Below are positions 55,601 through 64,000 of a stretch of DNA of 64,000 bases, in pieces. Under the pieces are notes generated by a model. That model was not told where the DNA came from. It worked only from the letters and a program-made list of their open reading frames with translations, and did not search any database. How positions within the stretch are numbered: the stretch's first letter is position 1; every line of letters begins with the position of its first letter. Position numbers and translations under genes: made by a program. Origin of the DNA: Tethya wilhelma (Eukaryota; Porifera; Demospongiae; Tethyida; Tethyidae); contig CAXIPT010000011.1 in the NCBI GenBank assembly GCA_964030475.1, forward strand, positions 1,561,780 through 1,625,779, given 5' to 3'.

Positions 55601-58303
55601 ATCAAGGTGGTGATGACTAGCCGGGAAATAACTATGCATTTGCATGACTTTCAGCAGTATAAACTGTACGAGCTTAGTACCAAAGCTGCCTGTGCACTAC
55701 TCAAACAAAAGGTGTCTCACAAAGTTAACATATCTATCCCTGAGATTGAAACTTTGGCTGAACTTGCTGGGAATGTACCACTAGCACTACAAATAATTGG
55801 TTCACTGTTACTATTGCCTGATCCTCCTACTCCTGGTGTGATTATTGAAGAGCTAAAGGAACAGCCGATCCCTACGCTTAGTCCTGAACAGTTACCAAAG
55901 AGCCAGCAAATTAATGCTTCCCTGAGCTTATCGTATAAGTACCTTTCATGTGAACATAGAATGATTGGGCAATTCTTGGCCCATTTTCCCGGCTCTTTCA
56001 AATCTCAAGCAGCAAGAGCAGTATTTAGTGGTCAAAATGGCACAAATGCCAAGTTGGAATTAAAAAACATTCATAGAACAATGCACATCTTGGTACAAAG
56101 GTCACTTCTTGTCTATGACAAGCGTAGTGATCGATATGGTTTTCACAAGTTGATACGAGAATATTTTCTTGATGTCCAAAGAACTGACAAACTATTTAGA
56201 AACAACACATTTGCTTTTGCATTCAACCATTTCTACACTGATGAACTCTTAAGATTAGCCACCCTGTTTGTTAGGAATGAACACATCAAGACACTGAAAA
56301 CTTTAGATGTAGAAAAGCATAATTTTCAACAAATGTTTGAAAACATTAAGTTTCTGACAGAACATGGTGAAACAGTATCAATGTTTGATGACTTTGAATC
56401 ATTGTCAAAGCAATCTGGTATTGATTTGACAGTAGTCCAAGTGGTAGTACAAGCAACAAATGCTGGACTTTTGAAATGTCGATTTACAGATGCAGAAATA
56501 GCAGAACTGTTGAAAAACTCTATTCAATTCGTTAGAATTAAATATTTAATGAGAAGGAGTCTTAAACAGGTACCCAATGGTCGTGAATTCCAATACTACT
56601 ATTCACTAATTATGCTGTTGGCTAACATAGAGGAAAGGCTACATGGCACTGCAAGTGCTATCAAAGTCTATTTAAAACATGAGTATGACCTTTGCAATAA
56701 TATGCTATTAAATTTTATGGAGAGTAATCCCAAGACCACATTATGTATAAGTTTTTATAGCAAACTAGCTGAATATCATTTTGCTTTAGGTCAATACCAA
56801 GAAGGCTTATCATGTCATGCAAAAATTATTCGTGAACAAAGCAAATACCACTTAACAACTTGTGACTTGCTCAAAAGCTGTAAATATTCAGATATTGGAA
56901 TGTCATATTTTAATTTAGGAAATATCCCGAAGGCTTTGCAATTCTTAAGTCAGTCCTTGGTTAATGAAGAATTAAATGCATTGGACAAAGTTGAAATAGC
57001 ATTAATTGTTGCAGAACTAAGTAGAAAGCAAAATGTATTTATGAATGAGTATGAAAACCTCCGAACAGGATCTGATAATGTAATTGACTTTAGAACCATA
57101 TTGGCTAGTGTCAAACAGATTCCGCCAATCGAATTGTACCAAGATTGTTCAAAAACACTGCACATTATCTCTCTGCTTTGGTCATTGGGTCACAATGAAT
57201 ATGCAGTACAACTAGAGGAAAAATTACTACAAGTGATTAAAGAGATCGGCATATCACCACTAAAGTTGGATATGTCATGGGAAACAGTATATGAAGTGGC
57301 CTTACATCTTTACAATTTAAATCGCTATAGCAAAGTAGTTGAATTGGGGGTGTTTCTTTTACAGTCTATGGAACAGGAAAGGTATTGTATAAGTCATGAT
57401 AGTTTGAAGCCCAAACTTCAAACAGTGGTTGCTAGGTCATTATTTCATGCTGGGAATTATTCTTCTGCTCTTGACATGCTAGAAAGTGTGTTTGATGAAG
57501 TAGATCAGCAACTGCACAAAGAGGAATTCAAAATTACCTGTAGGTACCTACTGTTGCGTCCATCTGTATGGAAAATTAACAAATGCTACAACATATCTCA
57601 AAATTTTGCTAACAATGTAGTCAGATTGGGATTCTACACTATCATGCTACCATTTAAGATTTATCCTACTAACATACCCCATAATCAACCAGAGTCTGTA
57701 CCACTATCTAGATCTATCTATCCTGAACTCAGTAATCTTGTCATATCATCTCAAACAAGCTTACAAACAACAGCAAAAAATCAAGATATTGTACCTGTTA
57801 TTGACTATTTCGGTGTACTCTGGAAGCATGTTTCAATGATTTGGATCAAAAACATTCCAAAAAATCATTTGTTTAAAATGGTTGGCACGTTATATCTAGC
57901 GATTGAATCTTCCTCAATGATACGTATTTTGATTGGGATACAAATTATTTGGATACGTCTAATTATGACATTTTACTTGCTTCACTTATTACTACGAAGA
58001 ATTACTGTTGTTATTGGACTCGTGTGCTTCCTAGCAATTGCCTTTTCTGTTATCCCATCTGATGAGAGTATGAAAAGTTTTGCTTTTTTCTTTTATATAA
58101 CTCTAGTTTTAATAGCTTTGTCCGTGAATTATAAATTTATTTCAGGTTTTGTACTTTATTGGAGCTTTGTGTGTTTTTTTTTAGTTGTAGCTGCTCTTTT
58201 TAGAGAAAAGGGAGGCATTAAAAACTTCTATAGGGCAATCAGAGACCCTAGACTGTTTGCTACACTTGAACTTTATACAATATTTCAATTAGGCATTTAT
58301 TAG
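52667..58303 (+). CDS. CARD-TM-NB-ARC-TPR-TM protein (NLR-like), three exons
   Basis: Exons 52667-52715, 52866-53267 and 55056-58303 join with phase-1 introns to about 1232 residues. Exon 1 gives MATLSSLNDDHEPESS. Exon 2 is a CARD (about residues 40-132; DIHALLDLEEIFPYLYQNNL, LVTSLPRKGSNVLRRFHDCL). Exon 3 begins with a single membrane helix (about 158-179), then NB-ARC: P-loop GSPGFGKST (229-237), Walker B LLIFDNCDD, sensor VMTSRE, GNVPLALQIIGS. TPR-like helices follow (CKYSDIGMSYFNLGNIPKAL, ALHLYNLNRYSKVVELG), and at least four membrane segments end the protein. CARD plus a STAND ATPase is the layout of NOD/APAF-type sensors, which oligomerise on ligand and recruit CARD adaptors or caspases. 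A Ginger-like element occupies most of intron 2. The lone helix between CARD and NB-ARC raises a topology problem. Intact in all exons. Confidence 0.85.
53339..54921 (+). mobile_element. Ginger-like integrase DNA transposon, deleted copy 2, in the CARD gene intron
   Basis: Ends TGTCACGCCC...GTGTGACA, flanked by a GGCC target-site duplication (53335-53338, 54922-54925). It encodes the MDYQDHSFDYYPEDYDYHDE N-terminus, a Ser-Lys-Glu repeat region, and the integrase zinc-binding H2C2 domain (VESCHKVGHLGAKKTLARIS ... CDTCQRTGR). The start of the catalytic domain follows (PWYHIGIDFVGP), then a jump into the second half of the PHD finger (NCQEWYHFSC...WKCTNC). Most of the DDE catalytic core is missing, so it cannot move by itself. 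Two introns within its coding region (54013-54074 and near 54222-54330) are suggested by GT..AG ends. Same family as 36180-37578. Confidence 0.85.
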
Positions 58304-58509
58304 CTATAGCTTTTAATTATTCAATTTGAATTGAACTAGTTTGCTGTGGATATGTATACAAGTCTTATAATTATTTGTGATTGACATTTGTTTATAAACT
58401 AGCTGTCACACTCAATTGGTTTTTAGTCATTCAAATCATGACTCCTCCCATGCATATAATATGATGCAACTCTATGCTTAACTACAACACTGAATGCAAT
58501 GTTAATGTT

Positions 58510-58875
58510 ATAACAAGTATATATAGTAAAAATTTCATAAAAATTAACAGTGTAAGAATGGGCAGTGCTGTAAAAAGCAATGAAACAAGGCAAGTCTCGA
58601 TTGAATTTCAGCACATGACTACTTCATTTTCATTACTGAGTCAAGTCAGTTAATAATTGGCCTATGATTCTCAGTCAATGCAAGGTTCAAGCAATCACTT
58701 GTGTTAATAAATTTTGATTATTCAGAAATAAGAGACAACTAGACAAGCAGCTATGAGACTTTGACATAAAATGAAGTGCTCATGTGCCGAAATTCAGAGA
58801 CTTGCCTTGTTTCATTGCTTTTTACAGCACTGCCCAGTCCTACACTGTTAATTTTTATGAAATTTTTACTATACT
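58510..58875. repeat. Inverted repeat with about 95-base arms
   Basis: The plus sequence at 58783-58873 (gaaattcagagacttgcctt, cagcactgcccagtcctaca) is the reverse complement, with a few differences, of 58515-58612. The right arm is also the start of the tandem element that follows. Confidence 0.75.
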
Positions 58876-60043
58876 AAAGTCTTGTTCATTCAGTTTTTTT
58901 AACACTATGGTGCTCAATTTCTTTGGGACTGGTCAGTCTCTACAAAAAGCAGGAGTGTACATTTGATGCGCATGCGCATTAGAGTAAGCCACAAATTATC
59001 GGTCGCCATCGAATTCGGACGCGATTTTTGACTTACCAGCTGATGCAACTACTTCAAGTGTGGTACCACAAGATAGCCCACGAAAAGTTACACTGGTTGT
59101 GTACACTTCAAGCCCCGCCCCGGAAAAAATCAACAATCAGCCAGAAACCATCATATTTCGGACTGCAGCTCAAAATTCCCCTGAAACTTACGGTTGAGCT
59201 ACCAAATCTGGAAATCAAGAAGTTCAATCTTCCCGCTACTCATATTTCAAATGAGGACCTGATTGTATGTATCACCGTCTCTAACATAGGCTTTACATAG
59301 CTGTCATATCATCGTGATCGAGCAATCAATAATCGGACTCTGAGTCAAGTCAGTTAATAATTGGCCTATGATTCTCAGTCAATGCAAGGTTCAAGCAATC
59401 ACTTGTGTTAATAAATTTTGATTATTCAGAAATAAGAGACAACTAGACAAGCAGCTATGAGACTTTGACATAAAATGAAGTGCTCATGTGCCGAAATTCA
59501 GAGACTTGCCTTGTTTCATTGCTTTTTACAGCACTGCCCAGTCCTACACTGTTAATTTTTATGAAATTTTTACTATACTAAAGTCTTGTTCATTCAGTTT
59601 TTTTAACACTATGGTGCTCAATTTCTTTGGGACTGGTCAGTCTCTACAAAAAGCAGGAGTGTACATTTGATGCGCATGCGCATTAGAGTAAGCCACAAAT
59701 TATCGGTCGCCATCGAATTCGGACGCGATTTTTGACTTACCAGCTGATGCAACTACTTCAAGTGTGGTACCACAAGATAGCCCACGAAAAGTTACACTGG
59801 TTGTGTACACTTCAAGCCCCGCCCCGGAAAAAATCAACAATCAGCCAGAAACCATCATATTTCGGACTGCAGCTCAAAATTCCCCTGAAACTTACGGTTG
59901 AGCTACCAAATCTGGAAATCAAGAAGTTCAATCTTCCCGCTACTCATATTTCAAATGAGGACCTGATTGTATGTATCACCGTCTCTAACATAGGCTTTAC
60001 ATAGCTGTCATATCATCGTGATCGAGCAATCAATAATCGGACA
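58637..60043 (+). repeat. 704-bp perfect-looking tandem duplication
   Basis: Bases 58637-59340 and 59341-60043 read as identical, junction to junction (tgagtcaagtcagttaataa at both starts, gagcaatcaataatcgga at both ends). A partial third relative starts near 63928 (tctctacaaaaagcagaaatgtgc). It holds no convincing gene. Recent unequal exchange or an assembly artefact are both possible. Confidence 0.85.
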
Positions 60044-61300
60044 CCTATTGTCACTATTTTTACTGAATTCTGCCATCTATGGTGGATGCAAGCGAGATTT
60101 GAGGGGGTAGACATGTAGAGTAGCTTATTGTTAGCTTCTTATTATAGTTTGAAGCTGCAATGACCATGCAACTTCAAACAAATTGTCCATTTATTTCCTA
60201 GTAACACTTCTACAAAGCAATAGACTGTACCTAGCTAGTCTATATCGATATCATTCCATCATCAAGAACAATCCCTAACTGATTCTTTGGCGTAAAGTCA
60301 TCCCACCACCTGGGGATGATTACTGTAACACTCTTCACCAATGGGGTATTGAGCAGTTCTCAGCAACACGTACAACGGCATGCACATGACTCCTTATTCC
60401 CATGCAGTCTCAGCCCACGATGCCTAGTTCTTAGATGCACCCCCAGCAATCACTGAGCCATGACATGAGGTTAGATGCACCTCGTTCTTTCTATCAGTCA
60501 ACAGCAACAGCAGCCACTGACTTCATACCTCCACCTGAGAGCCAGATCATAGTGAACCCATGACAATGACAAGAGAAGGCACAGGAGCTGAAGTCGACTC
60601 TGCAAACAGTAACTGATATAAGAGAACAATTAAGAGCATGCCATGTCATCCTTCAAAGGACCAAGTAGGTCTGAGTGTGAATGAAACGCAATCAGCTTTG
60701 TTCCTATAGGCTCTTCCCTCTGACATTTCACTCAGAGTACATAGTCTATATAATCTATGTTCACAGTAAGGAAGCCTGGAATTAAGGGTTGGAAATATCA
60801 TGTGAATGATGTAAAGATAAGCACAAAAGTATATGTCTGATCAGCCACAATCATGCCATTTGCAAACATCAGACATCATGTTTATTTGTGTCTCTATTTC
60901 TTCCATCATTCATATGATATTCCATTATCATGGCTCTATAGCTTCCATTTCTTGAGTGAAAGCTAGGTCAAGACTGCATAATAGTATGGTATGTAGAATT
61001 TTAAGGAGTGGATTGCCGGTTCCAATAGCAATACCAGCTAGGGGCCAGCGGGTTTCCTCAACTTTCGAGACTCATAGTGCTCGGAGGGGTCAGGACAACC
61101 GGCCTTCCCACCAGGTCAACAGCAGCAGCTACAATGTTTGGCTGTTGAGTGCATACTGTCAGTTTACATTTAGGGCTTATTAAGTACTAATATATTATTT
61201 TGTATGCAGTTTATGATTGTACAAGTGCATTGATTCCTTTTTAAGCTACTACGATAAGACATGCTCAAGGCACATGACATCATAATGACATTGTCAAGTC
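60044..61300. other. Decayed coding remnants upstream of the 2A-Death gene
   Basis: Between about 60360 and 60665 several frames, broken by stops, read like an old gene: HDMRLDAPRSFYQSTATAAT, then DFIPPPESQI, and a coiled-coil-like QELKSTLQTVTDIREQLRAC. At 61080-61130 a GQPAFPPGQQQQ fragment matches the Pro/Gln-rich remnant at 52240. I do not recognise the parent gene. No functional gene is seen. Confidence 0.45.
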
Positions 61301-61308
61301 TTTGTCGT

Positions 61309-61332
61309 ATGTGAATATGACGACCATTACTC
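61309..61332 (+). promoter_or_regulatory. Conserved NLR upstream motif (2A-Death gene copy)
   Basis: tgaatatgacgaccattact occurs again, 150 bp before the ATG at 61460 and within 70 bp of an alternative ATG at 61376. The flanking gcccgagacaa block is also shared with the broken 2A gene. Confidence 0.45.
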
Positions 61333-61459
61333 GAAACATGCAGAGGATTGCCCGAGACAAACATCAGTCCGCACAATGACATCATGCTTAAACATTGGCC
61401 TCTCTGTCCGGAATATCGTCAGTTTGTCTTGGAAGTTTTCATACAGCTCCTCCCGCAGT

Positions 61460-62602
61460 ATGTTGAAGTGTTCTCAACTGAGCTGTGACTCTGTCAGGAG
61501 AGACAAGTGGACTACCATTGCTCCTCACCTGATAGGAGTGGTCTCATTCTTCCTCCAGCTATCCACTCTAGTGGTACTGGCAATGCTCCTCCTCCTAGCT
61601 GGAGATGTGGAGAGAAATCCTGGACCCCTTCATGGTGAGTAGAAGTCAGAGTGAATGCTGAGAGTCTAGTGATGTGTCACGTAACTGAGAATTACTTTTA
61701 ATTTATATGCATGGGTCACTGCATGGGCCTGCCAATGATACTGGGCTTGAGGCTATGCACACAGGCTATAGGCATGTGATGGCAACATGTAGTCTCGTGC
61801 CCAGCCTCTTTTTTTCCTTTTACATCGGGCGGGAGAAAAAAGGGTCTGGCAAAGTTCACATGTGCTACTCGTTCTAACTGGTCCAGGAATTTCGTGGACT
61901 GATAATTTATTAATAGCCTGCTACTGAACCGTGAAAAACGTGTACATTTAGGTAATGCCCATTTACACGACCGTTATACTCTCCGTATTCCTCAGTGTGT
62001 ACAGTTTTCGCGGTTAGCAGGCTATGAATAAATTATCAGTCCACGAAATTCCTGGACCAGTTTGAATGAGTAGCGCATGCGAACTTTGCCAGACCCTTTT
62101 TTCCCCTGCCTGATGTAAAAGGAAAAAAAGGGGCTGGGCACGAGACTAGGCAACATGCATGCATGTGAACAGTCATCAAGCTGAGTGTCTGCCTTTATCA
62201 GTGATCACATCACTGAATCCAGATTTTCAGTGCCACAGTTTGTTATTTGCATGCATACATGCCGACTTAAAACTATAAGTTTCTTGTCTGTTTTGTGCCA
62301 TCTGTAAATTTGTGTTTATCTAGGTTTGGATGTGACCACTCTGACTAGGGAGTTGAGTCCAGCTAAAGACAAGTGGCATGAAATTGGCGTACAACTGGAG
62401 ATTAAGCTCTCTCAACTCAGTGATATTGAAGACATGTATCATACATGTGAACGAAGAATGACTGAAATGTTGGCTTTCTGGTTGGATGGAAACACCAAAA
62501 CACCACTTTGTTGGGAGTCCATTTTAAAGTGTCTCAGATCACCCACTGTTAACAAAAGAAGACTAGCGGAAGAACTCCAGAGAAAGTACTGTCAACAGAA
62601 TG
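61460..62602 (+). CDS. 2A leader + Death domain, intact 5' part of an NLR-like gene
   Basis: Exon 1 (61460-61634; an in-frame ATG at 61376 could add 28 residues) encodes MLKCSQLSCDSVRRDKWTTI, a hydrophobic helix (about 31-48) and AGDVERNPGP, which fits the D(V/I)ExNPGP consensus of 2A peptides that make the ribosome skip a bond between G and P. Exon 2 (62324-62602) encodes a Death domain: LTRELSPAKDKWHEIGVQLE, LSQLSDIE, CERRMTEMLAFWLDGN, WESILKCLRSPTVNKRRLAE. Both exons are phase 1. With skipping, the leader peptide would be released and the Death-domain product would lack the signal-like helix. Without skipping, the product would enter the secretory route. The NB-ARC exon that should follow is not in the window. 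The intron start (62603-62690) matches the sequence before NB-ARC copy 2, and a helicase remnant lies at 63190. So the gene may continue beyond the end or be truncated. Confidence 0.8.
61791..62148. mobile_element. Foldback MITE with about 140-bp inverted repeats in the 2A-Death intron
   Basis: Arms begin agtctcgtgcccagcctctt and end, reversed, AGTCTCGTGCCCAGCCCCTT. They continue through gggtctggcaaagtt and ccaggaatttcgtggactga on the left with complements on the right. The matching intron of the broken relative (44520-44856) lacks it, so it inserted after the two genes separated. Confidence 0.9.
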
Positions 62603-63189
62603 GTGAGTATATAACTTTATGTGGTATAGGGTGGGCAATGTTACATGTTTATTGATTACCCTTACCTATAAGATACATACCCTAATAGTTAACTTTAAAA
62701 TCTCGTTACAAGACAATAATTGTTAACCATAGAGTATTTATACTAATGATAGTTAATCACATTGTTTGAGTGTTTTTGCCTCGTGCAATATTATTAACCC
62801 CTTATAATCTTACCCATGTGATTTATCCAAAGTCACACTCTCAACCATTGTGATCAATTGCTAATCATAATAATGGTTATTAACTTGAGCAAGCATGCAG
62901 CAAACTTGTATTTGCCATGCATGCCGGAGAGCTCAGCCATAGATGCTTTTTTTCCCTGAACTATGGAGAACACAAAGAGAGCCAAAAGAGTTAGTCTCAC
63001 ATGTCAGACTCCCTCTGAAAATAGGGGTCTCCATGGTCACCACTACACACAAGACTTATAACCAGCACCAGATACTGGTGCTGCCAATCAGATTGGTTGA
63101 TTGTATGGATGTCACGTTGGTATTTAATTTCGCCCATGGTTTTGCTTTCTGAATGTGCTGAGTAATTAAAACTTGCTATAGGAGGTAAA
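62603..63189. other. Intron-like sequence after the Death exon
   Basis: The first 90 bases correspond to 39112-39230 upstream of NB-ARC copy 2. The rest shows no exon I can support. Confidence 0.5.
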
Positions 63190-63400
63190 ACGGCTGTAAT
63201 ACAAGCTGCCGCTCAATCTGTAGGCTACATGGAGTTGAAAGCAGAACAATAGAAGGCTATCCTTTCCTTTGAGGATGGCAAGGATATGTTCATGACACTC
63301 CCAATTGGGTACAAAAGTCTCTGTGCTATGGTATGGTCTCCTATAGTGCTAACGTTCTCCATTGAGCTTGCCAAAGTATATACTGCACGTTTGAGCATGT
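63190..63400 (+). pseudogene. RecQ-like DEAD/DEAH helicase remnant
   Basis: One frame reads GYMELKAEQ, a stop, then KAILSFEDGKDMFMTLPIGY, and after a one-residue loss KSLC. This matches helicase motifs 0 and I of RecQ-type helicases (ELK.EQ..AI..F..G.D.FV.LPTGYGKSLCY). The in-frame stop and the missing glycine of GKS show it is decayed. Such fragments are common in invertebrate repeats. Confidence 0.6.
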
Positions 63401-63441
63401 TGCGTGGGTGTGTAGTTGTCGACTTATGCTTGCCACTGTTT

Positions 63442-63626
63442 TACCGTAGATCGGAAAATTTTCGCTGCTATAAATTTTCGCTCGTTTAATTTTCGTGAGT
63501 TAAATTTTTGCCACTTTGACCGATTCAGTAAGGATCGCCATACGTTTTCAAGTTTCATGCATTTTATTTTCGCCACTCGTGCGCGTGGCAAATTTTTTAA
63601 CAGTGAAAATTTCCCGATCTACGGTA
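63442..63626. mobile_element. MITE with TACCGTAGATCGGGAAA-type ends, copy 3
   Basis: Left ttaccgtagatcggaaaatt and right, reversed, TACCGTAGATCGGGAAATTT are terminal inverted repeats. The interior is rich in ttttcg, as in copies at 15271 and 21714. Confidence 0.85.
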
Positions 63627-64000
63627 AGTCTTGTATATGCAATGGTGACCAGATTCCCATTTTCGTAGGTGATCATCTGGCACACGAAACTTGATGGTCT
63701 GGCATGAGAAAACTACTAGACAATAAGTAAACTTTCCAGACTCATCCATATTCAAAATGAAGTATGTGTGATAGAGCAGCTGGCCAGTGCCATTCTTTCA
63801 AAAATAAAGTGCATCAAGGGTAGATATTAGATTCTAAGAGTCTGTAGTTACTCACTGCGTCGTGCAGGATTATTTACTTACACCAAGGTGCTCGATTGCA
63901 TGGAGACAATCACAGAGCAGAGTCTTCTCTGTCTCTACAAAAAGCAGAAATGTGCAATTGATGTGCATGCGCATTATATATGCATTCAAACAACGTGGTC
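63627..64000. other. Window end, partial repeat
   Basis: From about 63928 (tctctacaaaaagcag, tgcgcattat) the sequence matches the 704-bp tandem unit. No gene is seen. Confidence 0.5.

Overview
The window looks like a piece of demosponge nuclear DNA, most likely Amphimedon queenslandica or a close relative (inference). The DNA is AT-rich, introns are short with GT..AG ends, and the housekeeping genes are animal-type (DAP1, UQCRQ, ATG9, COA1). The rest is dominated by expanded innate-immunity families and many short inverted-repeat elements. Eight single-N positions (6457, 12310, 14795, 26179, 30558, 33143, 34606, 37664) look like collapsed assembly gaps. At least two of them are flanked by near-identical repeated sequence.

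Region 1 (1-15.6 kb) is mostly conserved cell biology. DAP1 (-) and UQCRQ (+) are head to head. They are followed by a POT-family transporter (-) with two reading-frame breaks and a 14-exon ATG9 gene (-, 827 codons reconstructed exon by exon with all splice phases agreeing). One exon of a COA1-like gene (+) follows. ATG9 exons 5 and 6 appear twice around the N at 12310.

Region 2 (15.7-31.1 kb) holds a membrane-anchored NB-ARC/TPR protein (-), an intact Crypton-type tyrosine recombinase (-), and three tandem TKL kinases (-). The kinases share an almost identical catalytic first exon but have different tails: a partial SH2 domain, a short acidic tail, or a coiled coil plus A20-type OTU domain plus A20 zinc finger. 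A TRAF-like RING protein (+) and a CARD exon (-) follow.

Region 3 (31-49 kb) is repeat-rich. It contains a Ginger-like transposon copy, a second intact NB-ARC/TPR gene (+), a broken 2A-Death gene (+), and a single-pass receptor (-) whose cytoplasmic tail carries duplicated YENV...YATI motifs.

Region 4 (49-64 kb) holds an NB-ARC/TPR pseudogene (+), an intact CARD-TM-NB-ARC-TPR-TM gene (+) with a Ginger-like element in its intron, a 704-bp tandem duplication, and an intact 2A-Death gene start (+) that runs into a helicase remnant.

Common theme: the death-fold modules (2A leader, Death, CARD) and the TM-NB-ARC exon all join in splice phase 1, so they can be exchanged without breaking frame. 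NLR-like sensors, RIPK-like kinases, an A20-like fusion, TRAF, CARD and Death modules, and an ITAM-like receptor lie together. Together they resemble the parts list of an NF-kB/cell-death signalling circuit. That they work together is inference from domain content and proximity.
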